Positions 20,031-29,305 of a stretch of 42,214 bases of DNA are shown piece by piece. Position 1 is the first letter of the stretch, and the number at the start of each line of letters is the position of its first letter. Made by a program: the position numbers and the translations under genes. A model generated the notes under the pieces. It was given only the letters and a program-made list of their open reading frames with translations. It was not told the DNA's origin and did not search any database. This DNA comes from Chara braunii (lineage: Eukaryota > Streptophyta > Charophyceae > Charales > Characeae), in assembly GCA_003427395.1 (NCBI GenBank), contig BFEA01000646.1, positions 717,773 through 759,986 on the forward strand, read 5' to 3'.

Positions 20031-20486
20031 TTTTTTTTTTTTTTCCCCCTAAAGCCCAGGGTGTTGTAGAGGCCAAGGACCAGACCCGGGGCGATTGCTG
20101 GTAGCGGCAGCCAATGGTTGTCCTGACAGGATAGGCCACCTACCCTACCCATCCCCACGTTGACACTCCCAGCGCACCCCCTGTCCCTACTATCCTACCT
20201 CTGTGTGACCAGCACTCAGGACCATCACCCTACCTGTATCGAGGGCAACTGGACCAGACAGCAGTGACAAGCACCAAGGCTGGGCCAACCTCCCAGCCCT
20301 GATGGAAGCGGAAGCGGACGAACCTTGCCGTACGGGAACTTTGGACGCCAGGCTCATGCAATCTTCTACAGGAAGTATGAGCCCAATTCAGAGAGTCTAC
20401 CCAGCAGGATTACCTAAGCAAGGCATCCCAGCGCCCGCGGACATATCCTACCGTCCTTCCCCTAGCTTACCCAAGGCTATTAGAGG
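20031..20486 (-). mobile_element. Poly(A)-tailed non-autonomous element, copy 1
   Basis: On the minus strand a ~440-base non-coding body ends CCTCTACAACACCCTGGGCTTTAGGGGG followed by A15. A second copy, about 80-85% alike by eye, is the host of the PLE (26,261-26,311 plus 31,946-32,333). Both copies end on the other side at about the word TAGCCTTGGGTAAG. No ORF is shared. The tail points to LINE-mediated copying, as for a SINE or processed transcript. I did not see clear pol III boxes, so I leave the class open. Confidence 0.7.
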
Positions 20487-20493
20487 TTCTTGA

Positions 20494-20523
20494 CCCCCCC
20501 CCCCAAAAAAAAAAAAAAAAAAA

Positions 20524-20556
<33 letters not shown>
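20494..20556. repeat. C11-A23-T29 homopolymer junction
   Basis: Eleven C, then 23 A (20,505-20,527), then 29 T (20,528-20,556). Abutting A and T runs suggest two poly(A) tails meeting tail to tail, or a fold-back artefact. Run lengths are unreliable in assemblies. Confidence 0.9.
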
Positions 20557-20558
<2 letters not shown>

Positions 20559-20831
20559 AGGGTGCCGACGACTTCCGAGCGGTAGGTGCCGACCAGCCGA
20601 TCGGACGGTGACCAGTCAAGGGCCGCCGGCCGTCGGGGGGTCCAACACTGGTCTAAAGTTAATTTGAACAAGCCTGAAAATCTCTCCAAAGCAGTAGCAG
20701 GTTAGCAAGGCTAGCGAGCCACTCGATCCTGGCGCCTTAGGGTGAAGAGGTCTCACTTTCCTTCCTAGCTTTTAGTGTTTCCCGTTATCTGAGATTGTAT
20801 GAAGTCAGGTCACTGACCAATTTATGAACGT

Positions 20832-20931
20832 ATGGGACGCTGGACCCGGTTTCCAGCTGGTGCAGCTCACTACAAATAGAAAGGAGCTATAAAAATGATC
20901 CCGCCTTCTATCCCCAGGGGCTCTTACCACC
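20832..20931 (-). mobile_element. SINE-like element, copy C
   Basis: On the minus strand GGTGGTAAGAGCCCC (A-box-like) is followed, after a longer spacer containing TTTTTATAGC, by CTATTTGTAGTGAGCTGCACC and AGCTGGAAACCGGGTCCAGC, GTCCCATA. The head agrees with copy F and the hairpin core is exact. Confidence 0.45.
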
Positions 20932-20991
20932 TTGAGGGCAGAAGGTCGGGCAAGGCTAGATGTTCAAGGGAAAAAAAGAAAAAAGAACAGT

Positions 20992-22013
20992 TCAGGGGGC
21001 TGGGATTGGAGTCACATAATTGACAGTCCTAGTGTGAGTATGCCCACAAGGGTGCAGGTTTGCAGGGGGGGAAAAAAAAAAAAGGTGGGAAAGAAAATGA
21101 AAAACTGTTATTAAACCACCAGTGCGCCATAAATGTGCAGAAAGAAAATGAAAAACTGTTATTAAACCACCACTGCTTCCCAGAAGTGTGGCCATAAATG
21201 TGCGGGCAGTACGGGACTGCTGTGCAAGGGCAAATTCATTGATGATGACCTTAATGTCGGAGGTTGTCGTAGCTGGTGAGAGAGAACCTTCATTTGAACC
21301 CCCATTTCGTTTACCAGATACGACGACCTCTGACATTAAGGTCATCATGAATGGATTTTCCCTTGCACTAGGGTCCTGCACTGCCCCGCAGATTTATGGC
21401 CGCACTTCTGGGAAGTACTGGTGGTTCGATAACAGTTTTTCTTTCCCACCAAGGAAACTAGACCCTAAGAGAGAACCCTCATTTGAATCCCCAGTTCGTT
21501 TACCAGCTACTTCCTCTGACATTAAGGTCATCATGAATGAATTTGCCCTCACACAGAAGTCCCGTACTGCCCTGCACATTTATGGCCACACTTTTGGGAG
21601 GTACTGGTGGTTTAGTAACAGTTTTTCATTTTCTTTCCCACCTTTTCGTTTCTATTTTTTCCTGCAAACCTGCAACCTTGAGGGATACTCACGTTAGGAC
21701 TGTCATTCATGTGACTTGTGGGGCAGCTAGGCCCTGAGAGAAAACCCTCATTTGAACCCCCAGTTTGTTTACCAGCTATGACGACCTCTGACATTAAGGT
21801 CATCATCAGTGAATTTGCCCTTGCACAGCAGTCCGGTACTGCTCCACACAGTTATGGCCGCATTTCTTAGGAAAAAAATACTGGTGGTTTAATAACCGTT
21901 TTTTATTGTTTTTCATTTTCTTTCCCACCTTTTTTCCCCCTGCAAACCTGCAAACTTGAGGGCATAGTCACACTAGGACTGTCATTCATGTGGCTGCAAT
22001 CCCAGCCCCTCCT
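20992..22013. mobile_element. Fold-back element with repeated internal modules
   Basis: The left end GGGGGCTGGGATTG...GACAGTCCTAGTGTGA is the inverse of the right end TCACACTAGGACTGTC...CAATCCCAGCCCC, and the arms match for more than 200 bases. Near the centre 21,241-21,276 and 21,314-21,348 are almost perfect inverses (GATGATGACCTTAATGTC...). The right half holds three direct modules starting near 21,287, 21,475 and 21,743, each with GACATTAAGGTCATCAT then TACTGGTGGTTTAATAAC. The left arm holds one module inverted, plus a short extra duplication of AAAACTGTTATTAAACCACC (21,090-21,175). No protein is encoded. It looks like a Foldback or MITE-type DNA element. Confidence 0.8.
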
Positions 22014-22428
22014 GGATGAAGAAATTGAAAAAAAAAAAAAAGGAGTTTAGGGTTAACTTCAGTAGAGTCACAAAAAACAGTTATAATAATTACTAGGGCT
22101 TCTCTCCACCACTTGCCAAAATTTAATAATGTTAAAAAAGACAAGGAAATGTTCACTGCGTGTATCCACGTTCTAATCTGATTACACAGTTCCCTATCAA
22201 TGCTGCTTTTTCTTTAGTTTCCTTTTTTCTTTTTCCAATCGATATATTTGGAGGGTAGTGCAGTGAGCCCCTGAAGTCACGATCTGGACAAAGCGGAAGT
22301 CTTATTAACGACTGCACAGGATCTAGACACACCTGGATAGATTGATGACTATGCGGCAAAGATTCTGCGAGCAGCTGAATAGCATATGCATGTCACACTT
22401 CTTTTTGTTTTTTTTTATAGTCAAAGCG
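22014..22428. other. No gene seen
   Basis: A/T-rich spacer with short homopolymers. No domain, RNA gene or terminal repeat recognised. Confidence 0.5.
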
Positions 22429-22484
22429 CTCCATCTATTCGTGGGGAGCATCACGTGCTGGCAACCGGCCCCAGCGCCCCTTAA
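22429..22484 (+). repeat. SINE-like core motif, copy D
   Basis: CTCCATCTATTCGTGGGGAGC, then CACGTGCTGGCAACCGGCC and CCAGCGCCCC. The stem is GCTGG/CCAGC: the outer pair that is A-T in copies A, C, E and F is not formed here, but the rest is kept. The segment CTCCATCTATT agrees with copy B on the opposite strand. Confidence 0.5.
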
Positions 22485-22855
22485 GAGATTAAATTGAATA
22501 TTTTGTTGATGATGCTGTTGAGAATACCGAAGTCGTTATCCAGCTTTGGCTGAGGGAATTTTCAGAACGAGCTATGAGGATTCAAGAACAAACTCTAACC
22601 TAAAAGAACCCTGAATAGTCTATGCTGAGTGGTTGAAATACCCCACTACGGCCGTCTGTCTCCGACTCACAAGCATAGTAGGGATTGTACTGATGATTAC
22701 TGGAGAATTAACTCTGCTAAAATCATTAGCAACCTCTATCCCCACATCAACCGAGCACACCCAATCTCAGTGACACCAAGAGCCTAAGCAAAACCCTCCA
22801 TAGCTGTCCTGATCACACTACTGGGTGTACCTGAGCTCCCGTTAGGGTGCTAGGG
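22485..22855. other. No gene seen
   Basis: Only short random frames. The sequence between SINE-like copies D and E shows no recognisable element. Confidence 0.5.
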
Positions 22856-22951
22856 GTGCTGATAAGAGAAGTCACCTCTACCACCGTAGGGGGGGGCTCA
22901 ATCTGTTGGTGGGGAGCGACACCTGCTGGAAACCGGGTCCAGAGTCCCTTG
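22856..22951 (+). mobile_element. SINE-like element, copy E
   Basis: TGCTGATAAGAGAAG (A-box-like) precedes GGGCTCAATCTG (B-box-like) by about 35 bases. Then follow TTGGTGGGGAGCGACACC and TGCTGGAAACCGGGTCCAG, AGTCCCTTG. The spacing of the two words resembles that of a tRNA gene. A G-run lies directly before the B-like word. Confidence 0.5.
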
Positions 22952-23469
22952 TACGAAACCATGTCTGTGTTGAGGTTTGGAAGATGCCTGCCAGCATTGA
23001 TTCCCTGAAAACCCAGGGGATTAACTGCGCAGGAGTAGTGTGGGGGGGGGGGGAGTGTGGCCTCTTCAGCCCTGTGTGCGGGCGCTTGACAATCCATGAT
23101 TAGCTAGCCCTCCCTTTTCCCTTTCAAGGCTGGAGTGCTACTGAAGTACTGCATAGATACTGCAGTCAGCCCTCCGAATAGTGACCAGTCAGGGGTGGAA
23201 ATCTTCCCAGCAATGTCCTAGGTGGACTGGCCTGATTTGCAAGGGGAGCAGGTGGGCGAATTCGACCCCCAGGGGGCGACTGGGGGCGGCCGCCTGTTCC
23301 TCCCACTACACTAATCCATCATGATCGGTCCCCCTAGGGCTTTGAGTCACAGCCAAACCAGCTCAATTCAACCATATGGCATTATTGGGTGGGGGGAATA
23401 GTTCAGGAAATTCAGAGGCAGGGGGGAGTGGGATGTTGCTAGGGATTTCGGTGCATTCATGGAAGATCA
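22952..23469. other. No gene seen
   Basis: G-rich stretches (a G11 run at about 23,041-23,052) and short frames only. Its right edge is the end of LINE-3. Confidence 0.5.
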
Positions 23470-24452
23470 AAGGGTGATCTTTCTGTGATGTGTACAACCT
23501 CTCGTTGCCATCCAGATGTCAGCCATCCCATTGAATCTTTGCCATCCATCCTCCTTGTTCACCCACCAGCAAAGTCCATACAGAATTCATGTAGTTTTTG
23601 GATAATGTCTGATCTTTTTGAAAGAGCTTTCGTCACTTGTACAGTCTTTTTTCACTGGGCTCTGATTATTGTTTCTATCATGTCTTTAATCATATCCACA
23701 TTTCACCTCGTCCCATGTGGGCACCTTCAAGTTCTAGAATGCATCTGCGACGCCATATGGCCCATAATACTGCTTCCCTCCCAATCATGAATAAGTGGTC
23801 GTGAAGGTCGAGGTTTGAGCGGTCCAATGGCCAGTTAGCAGGGCTCTCCACTTCCAGGACCAATCCTTGTCAGCGGCTAGTTGGTTCCAAATCCGGATCC
23901 ACCCATGCCACGCCAGGATTGAAGCTGGGCACTGCAGGAAAAAGGTGTTCTATTGACTCGTTTGCCTTTCGAGAGGGGAAACCTTCCTTGCATGCTAGGC
24001 ACCAGGGGAGACCCAATCCTTTCTGCTCTAGGTGGGTATGGTCAATGAGTCGTGCATTTGTGGGTAAGCAGCGGTGGGCGATCTGCCATTGGAGCGAGGC
24101 CGTCTTGGCCAGTTTAACATTTTAGCTTATTCGACCATTTTATAGGTCTCAAGTCTTTTAGTGGTACATTTAAGTGTCTTGCCTGACGGTCCACTATACG
24201 GTCCCTCATGTTGAGTCTAGTCATGAGCATCCAATATGTTGCTTTGACGCCCAATGTGTGTAGGTAACGGTATTTGGGTCTGTCAGTCCTCATTGGAATC
24301 TTCCATCTCCACTCGGCTGCATCCATGGGGAGGTCCTGGATTGGCAGCTCCGACCTAAATGCCACCCAGAAGTCCCCTTCTCGTGGGACCCTCACCCTAT
24401 GGACTATTTCAACATCAATCCGGTAGACTTCATCTGGCACACCCCTGATCAA
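23470..24452 (-). pseudogene. LINE-3 C-terminal and zf-RVT-like region
   Basis: Frame 24,452-24,114 has YRIDVEIVHRVRVPREGDFW and LPMDAAEWRWKIP, matching YRIRVTNGGGERVAY and LALDPEEWTWLLP of LINE-2. Broken frames after that read LQWQIAHRCLPTNARLIDH, LPWCLACKEGFPSRK, ES-EHLF, then WPLDRSNLDLHDHLFMIG and AIWRRRCILELEGAHMG. These are the zf-RVT domain and the same tail as LINE-2, with stops and shifts. Confidence 0.8.
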
Positions 24453-24470
24453 CCGGTTCAGCTGTGTTTG

Positions 24471-25115
24471 CTAGATAAAGTTTACCAGCACCTCCCTTGT
24501 TCTAACTGTGAGTACTTCCCCCGCCAGAGTTGTATCCCCTCTTAACACCACCCAATCACCTTTCTCTATTGTTGGCCCCCGCCGAAGAGTCTGCAGCCAT
24601 GCGAGGGGGAGGGCAAAGAGGATCTGGTCCAACCTCTCTCCTATTCTTTGATAGTGGGGGATTTTTGCTCTCAACTGCTCCTTCGAGACCCAGTCGTTTC
24701 TGGTTTAGTCCCACAGATCCCCAACTCTCGTGACCCCATTTCTTACCCATCTATTCCACGGATGACTTGAGCTGAGGAAAACCTGCCCCTGCTGATCTGT
24801 TACCAATCGATTCCCAAAACGGGTTTGGCGAGCAACTTCCTCCCACTGTTCGGGGAATGGCCTGTCTGGGAGTGGGAGCCTCTGCCAATCTTTAATTAGA
24901 TTTGTCCAAAAATTGTCTTTTCGCAGGTCCATGCGGGCTGCGGCACGATCTGAGTGTGGCTGGGGCTGGGTGGGGGCCCTGGGGATTGCCCTGAAAACAT
25001 TGTCTAACAAAGCAATAGGGTGTGCGGCTGGTGCGGTCTTTGGTGCCAATCTCGACAGTTGTTCCCAAGCTAGGGGCTCCGAGGTAAGACCGGGGATGCA
25101 AATAAGCCGCTTCAA
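24471..25115 (-). pseudogene. LINE-3 middle region
   Basis: Frame 25,115-24,705 has FWTNLIKDWQRLPLPDRPFP, EQWEEVARQTRFGNRLV and NGVTRVGDLWD, each with a counterpart in LINE-2 (16,620-16,850). After a stop, frame 24,674-24,471 has LFALPLAWLQTLRRGPTIEK and GDWVVLRGD, matching VPLAWYQVLKYRSSF and GDWVATK of LINE-2. Confidence 0.82.
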
Positions 25116-25585
25116 CCATTGGAGTGCGAGAGCGGTCGTTTTGGGTGGTTGGGTCGAGTATGCCTAGACCACCTTGTGCCCTTGGATGCACCACAACATC
25201 CCAGGCTACCCGAATGATAGTATGATGGGCTTCGTGGTTTCGCCTCCAAAGAAAGGCTGCCACCTGTTGCTTCAAAGACTTGGAAGACACTCTGGTCAAG
25301 GGCCGGATTGCCGATTTATACCAGAGAGACGCAAAAACTACATTGTTTATGACGAGGGCCCAACCCAAGAGTGATGTGTGTTTATCCTTTCGAGTTCCCA
25401 ACTTTTGTAGGGCCAAACACATTATCCAATTGTCGTTACTAACAGGTTTTACCTCAACTGAAAGTTGGATTCCCAAGACTCTAATGGGGATTTCCAGGGG
25501 GAGCCATGTCACATTTGGGCGGTCTTCCACAGTCACGGTGCATCCGCCATCCCAATATCTTGCTGCCCCAATTAATTGTCATATC
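24892..25585 (-). pseudogene. LINE-3 post-RT region
   Basis: The frame carries WLPLEIPIRVLGIQL, TSLLGWALVINNVVFASLWY, AAFLWRRN, and RVAWDVVVHPRAQGGLGILD. These align without gaps to the LINE-2 blocks at 16,115-16,460. After about 25,150 (DPTTQN) the true reading moves to another frame (MKRLICIP), so the rest of the original frame is not real protein. Confidence 0.85.
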
Positions 25586-25630
25586 AGAGAGGGCGCAAAA
25601 CCGTGCCATCAGTTTTCAATTTCCTAGTAG

Positions 25631-25757
25631 TTAGCTACTGGATTGCCTTCCACTATCGGCAAACCCCCAGATCTCTTTACCAGGCCTCACACTCCTGCAA
25701 ACAGGATACAGGGCAACACCCCAGTACCGACCAGCGTCGTTCTGGCATTAGCAAACC
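25631..25757 (+). repeat. Dispersed repeat R2, copy 1
   Basis: A ~125-bp segment with GGATTGCCTTC, CAGATCTCTTTACCAGGCC and CAGCGTCGTTCTGGCAT. It recurs at 32,929-33,050 and 33,433-33,553 with roughly 80% identity by eye, always in this orientation. It touches the 5' end of LINE-3 here. No protein is shared. Confidence 0.75.
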
Positions 25758-26260
25758 AGCAACCCTAATCGTTACAGCTTCGTTGTTGTTGTTGTTGTTG
25801 TTGTTTTTACCACCACTACCTTTCATAGGCAAACGCAAAAGTCCATCTAGTAGCCTACTCGTAAAAAGTCGGGGCTTTGGGCAGGGTTGGAGGGCGAAGA
25901 AAAGAAAATGAAAAACGAAGGAAAGAAACTAATCCAGAGACGTCAGGGAAGACCCTCACGAAGTGGAAGTTACACCAGGGCTTTGAGGAATGTATCTGCC
26001 CACTAGATGTGGAAAGTGATTGCTGTTGTTTCTTTTTTTCCCTCTCGTTTTCATGTCCTTGTAAGTGCCCTGCCAGCCAGGCAGGGCATATTTTTCCACG
26101 TGTGGGGGCTGTCTTACTTACCTCATAGCCACACTAGCGCTGCAACATCTTGTATCGACTCTCAATCACAGCATAAGGATACTTTTTCGCCCCTCTTCTT
26201 CGTCTCTCGGTTGTCGGACACACGCCCTCTGTGATTGTCGACAACAACATAAGGGATACT
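25758..26260. other. No gene seen; (GTT)n at 25,783-25,806
   Basis: A short GTT microsatellite and A/G- or T-rich spacers. It ends at the poly(T) run that marks the tail of the second poly(A) element. Nothing else recognised. Confidence 0.55.
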
Positions 26261-26311
26261 TTTTTTTTTTTTTTTTTTTTTTTTGGGGAGAAGCCCAGGG
26301 TGTTGTAGAGG
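26261..26311 (-). mobile_element. Poly(A)-tailed element copy 2, 3' part with tail
   Basis: Plus-strand T-run (about 26,261-26,284) then GGGGAGAAGCCCAGGGTGTTGTAGAGG, the same junction as at 20,031-20,062. The element breaks here and resumes at 31,946, the interval being the PLE. The last 13 bases are the target-site duplication. Confidence 0.82.
26299..26311. repeat. Target-site duplication, left copy
   Basis: GGTGTTGTAGAGG occurs here and at 31,946-31,958, exactly bounding the PLE. The uninterrupted element at 20,049-20,062 has this word once, followed by CCAAGG as at the right copy. A base at either end could belong to the element. Confidence 0.85.
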
Positions 26312-26597
26312 AGGATAGCAAGTAAACTGCAAACACAAGGCAAACAGTCGATAACACACCGGATGACTCTGAAAACACTGTATGATCAACATCCAACATC
26401 TTTATTACAAAAGAATGACCCATGTTAACCAGTGGTGGGTTAATCGTGGTCGTGCGTGCTGCTCAGATATGTATGCGAGTGTTGAGGCGCAACCGTTCCG
26501 CCATCTCCAAGCCTTATCACCCTTCGCCACCTCCTCCCTTCTCCCAGGCGCGTCAATGCCACAAAGGCGAAAGAGGATTTGTTCTCTTGACGGCCCT

Positions 26598-26606
26598 CTA
26601 TTTATG
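26598..26606 (-). promoter_or_regulatory. TATA-like word in left PLE repeat
   Basis: CATAAATAG on the minus strand, conserved at 31,620-31,628 in the right repeat. There it would lie upstream of the coding region and could start transcription within the repeat. Confidence 0.4.
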
Positions 26607-26676
26607 AGTACGGGCCCGAATTCGCTGCACAACGACCAACAGAGTCCTAATACCTATTGACTAGCACTATCCTACT

Positions 26677-26875
26677 CATAGGTCCAGGTTCGAGCCACGG
26701 TTTCAAAAGGGCTCGAAGTAAAATGACGAAGAAGTGTCATGATACCCCTATCGGTCCCTGATCCGGATAATGACTACCAACTAATCTCATAGGTTTCGGG
26801 TTCAAGTCCCTGTCTCAAACGGCTTGGAATAGAATGTCAACCCCAAACGACATGGTACCCCTTTCAGTCCCGTTA
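26677..26875 (-). repeat. Two tandem 111-bp units with covarying hairpins, left
   Basis: Units begin at CATAGG (26,677 and 26,788). Each has hairpin A (TTCGAGCC/GGCTCGAA in unit 1; TTCAAGTC/GGCTTGGAA in unit 2) and hairpin B (ATGAC/GTCAT in unit 1; ATGTC/GACAT in unit 2), then a TACCCC word and AGTCCC or GGTCCC. Stem bases differ between units but pairing is kept, allowing GU. GGTTCRAGYC also looks like a tRNA T-arm/B box. Confidence 0.75.
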
Positions 26876-26923
26876 CATAACCAACTGGTCCTCTGGACCG
26901 GTACTTTCAGCCAAAGGGCACCC

Positions 26924-27101
26924 CTTGGTCCCTATAAAGCTATGTACACACAAACCTTTTGGTCTCTATACACTACACACAATCATGCAACAACCAACTG
27001 AGGACTAGTATGACATACGTCAATCATCACAGATATCAATCTCTACAAGCTAGGTAACAGGTCAACACCCAAGAGCAGTATGGTCTAAGTTACCCCGTAA
27101 T
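26924..27101 (-). other. PLE 3' untranslated region
   Basis: The short span between the RT frame's stop and the left terminal repeat. No ORF or further motif seen. Confidence 0.6.
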
Positions 27102-28569
27102 CTACCAACCATGCCTATCTGTGAGCAGTATTGAGATCATTTTCCAGGCCGCATTCTTATCGCGGTTGTAGTTCCGCAGGGCTCTTTCAAACCAATGCCT
27201 AGGATAGTTGCACTTTCTCAGCTTAGCTCTCAACAGGATCACAGTATCAAGCAACTCAAAACCCATACACGAGTTCTGATCAATGTGATGCAAGGCACTG
27301 ATGATAACCGCCGTCTTTGCTCTCTTGCTCGACCAGGATCGGAAGTCTTGAAACGGGCGGAAGGGCAGATCACCACCTTCCCTCAGTTGTTGTTCATTCT
27401 TTGAAATCTGCACTCTTCTGATGAAAGGCGTTTCTCCCTTGATCGTCAGTCGACAACCCAAGAAGGTCCAACTATCATTTCCCTCATCGGTCCTTTTTAG
27501 TGTTAGTGCTTGGTCGTACCACTTCTCGAATCGAGTTAGAGCCTTCATTGCTTTCGCTTTGTCCCCAACTTTCGCTGGATTGTAAGCTGCGAACACCGAG
27601 ACATCGTCAATGAATCTCATTCCACCAAAGGCACGTCTCTGACTTCCTAGCGAAATGATAAAATCCCATCTGCTTTTCGCACACATCAAACAAGTCAACG
27701 GGGGACTTGAGCTTTTTCGGGTTTTCCCCATTGGTATCCCAATAACATGCTGCAGCAGGATTCCACATGCCTTAGTGAAACAAAACTCAAGTTCAAAAGA
27801 TACGAAAGAGATGATGTAACTGAAAGAAACGGTATACCCGTCCAACTGGCCAGTTTTACTCAGACGAGCCCCTCTCCCCCTTCTATGTACAAAAATCCCA
27901 TCATATCCTTTGTCAGAAAACCACCATGTGACCCACTCAATTGCCGACATGATGAGGAAGGCGACTGAACATGTCTTTAATATCGAACAAAGCCCCCAAG
28001 ACTTCCACATTCTTCCTACATTTTCCCAATGTGTTGTTGATTCGCTTCATTCGACTTTTCATATCAGACACTGATGTCGGACACTGATCTGAGGTTAAAG
28101 TGCCTTGACTCAGCCAAAGAGAACAACAGCCTATTGATGCCCTTAGCAACCATCTTGCACGCTCTCACAGATGGTTCGCTGAAAGTGGGGCAAATAGGGC
28201 GGTACTTTGCAGTATCTTTGTGTTTCGGTAATGCATATGCACTTCCCAATTTGCCATTTGAATCCCACTTTGTATGACGCATCAGTTGCTTGTTCTCGTA
28301 CTCACACTTCACAGAGGTGAGTAGTTGTTCCTCATTAGTCAAACACATCCAATATCCATCACTTAGGTCTCTTCTATGCCTTTATCATACAATTGAGGGC
28401 GAAGTACTAATGTATCCCCCGGATTACGATCCAGGGGGACTAAAACAAGTTCATTTGGTCTTTCCTTCACCCTCAGTACTTCTTCCATCCCATCTTCATA
28501 GCTCTGGATTCTTCCTTTTGCAAAACAACCTTTGACGTCCTCCAAAAAAACAAGGTCGTCGTCAACCAA
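27102..28569 (-). pseudogene. PLE reverse transcriptase
   Basis: Blocks in order over four frames: LVLVPLDRNPGDTLVLRP (28,569-28,363); ALPKHKDTAKYRPICPTFSE (28,348-28,064); LGALFDIKDMFSRLPHHVGN (28,149-27,937), with the first catalytic Asp; then in 28,010-27,102 HVIGIPMGKTRKSSSPPL, FGGMRFIDDVSVFAAY (catalytic DD) and SWTFLGCRLTI. These are PLE RT motifs, not LINE or LTR ones. All three Asp codons remain. Frameshifts lie near 28,360, 28,100 and 27,980. The last ~80 residues (NYPRHWFERALRNYNRDKN) are an unassigned C-terminal extension. Confidence 0.88.
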
Positions 28570-28572
28570 TTT

Positions 28573-29088
28573 TTAATTACCTCCCCAAGTTCGAAAAGCT
28601 TTGGCCAATTCCCTTCCCAACTTAAATATCCCTATGCTCCACTTCATATCTGGCACATTCCTTGCATTCTTGACTATCGGCGGAATCCCTTCCAACTCTC
28701 CTATCCGAAAATGCACGTGCCCATCCTTCTTAGGGTAGGACAAACCAACACATATGCAACTGGAAGCACGAATCGACGCACAGTGTCGATCGTTGTGAAG
28801 AATTTCACCCACATTCGGGCCCTTCTTCCATACAACCTGTGCACGGCGCTTTACCATTTCCTTCAATGGAGCCTCCATCTCCAAGCCACCAACCCTCCTC
28901 CGCACCACTCTCATTACCTCACTCTTCTTAATTCTCTCGTTATATTGTTTCTTTACTATGATCCTAGTTCTAAAATTGATACCAAACTTACTCCGAATGA
29001 CTCTGGAAATCATACACTGTGCCTTTGATCGGCTTCGTTTCGTAGTGAAGGTTTTCACAACACTGTAGTACTTGACTAGTTCCGTCAT
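28573..29088 (-). pseudogene. PLE linker between GIY-YIG and RT
   Basis: A 171-codon frame, basic in its first half (TTKRSRSKAQCM, RVVRRRVGG). It contains CASIRASSCICVGL, then KKDGHVHFRIGELEG and GIPPIVKNARNVP. The Cys triplet followed by GHVHFR could form a small metal site, but that is inference. It lies just before the PLDRNPG block and probably belongs to the same protein. I know no named domain for it. Confidence 0.65.
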
Positions 29089-29305
29089 TTTTTTTTAATG
29101 GAGTTCCTTCTGTTTTCACAGATTCTTGAACATCCTAACCATATCCTCCTTTAGGGCCAGTAACGCAGGAGAGGCCTCATTTACCTTACGAAGACTGACG
29201 ACCCTGTCGGTCTCAAAGCACTTCTTACACCTCTTGAGCGGTCTCGTTCCTCGTCAAAATTTTACCCTTGTCTCTCTGAGTAGTTGCCTCACTAATTTCT
29301 ATCCA

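Larger units (their letters stand above)
23470..25585 (-). mobile_element. LINE-3, 5'-truncated relative of LINE-2
   Basis: The minus strand begins at about 25,585 with MTINWGSK, matching MTMNWGSK of LINE-2 just after its FADD box, so the RT itself is absent. Matching blocks follow in the same order: post-RT, WEEVARQTRFGNRLV, VTRVGDLWD, LAWLQTL, then a zf-RVT-like domain. Truncation at a 5' site inside the RT/thumb is typical of LINE copies. Several frameshifts break it. Confidence 0.88.
26312..26923 (-). repeat. PLE terminal direct repeat, left (3') copy
   Basis: A 612-bp sequence matching 31,335-31,945 at about 90% by eye. It starts AGGATAGCAAGTAAACTGC and ends GCCAAAGGGCACC. It has no TG...CA ends. 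It holds a TATA-like word and the 111-bp tandem units annotated separately. Confidence 0.93.

Noticed and set aside
19795-20158. Tyr/Pro-rich minus-strand protein
   Set aside because: A product of the G-rich minisatellite, with no start context or homology.
20505-20556. Rho-independent terminator from the A23/T29 palindrome
   Set aside because: The context is eukaryotic repeats with poly(A) tails; a bacterial-type terminator has no meaning here.
26677-26830. Functional tRNA genes from the GGTTCAAGTCC and GGTTCGAGCC words
   Set aside because: No acceptor or anticodon stem and no A box at the proper distance; only the T-arm-like part is present.
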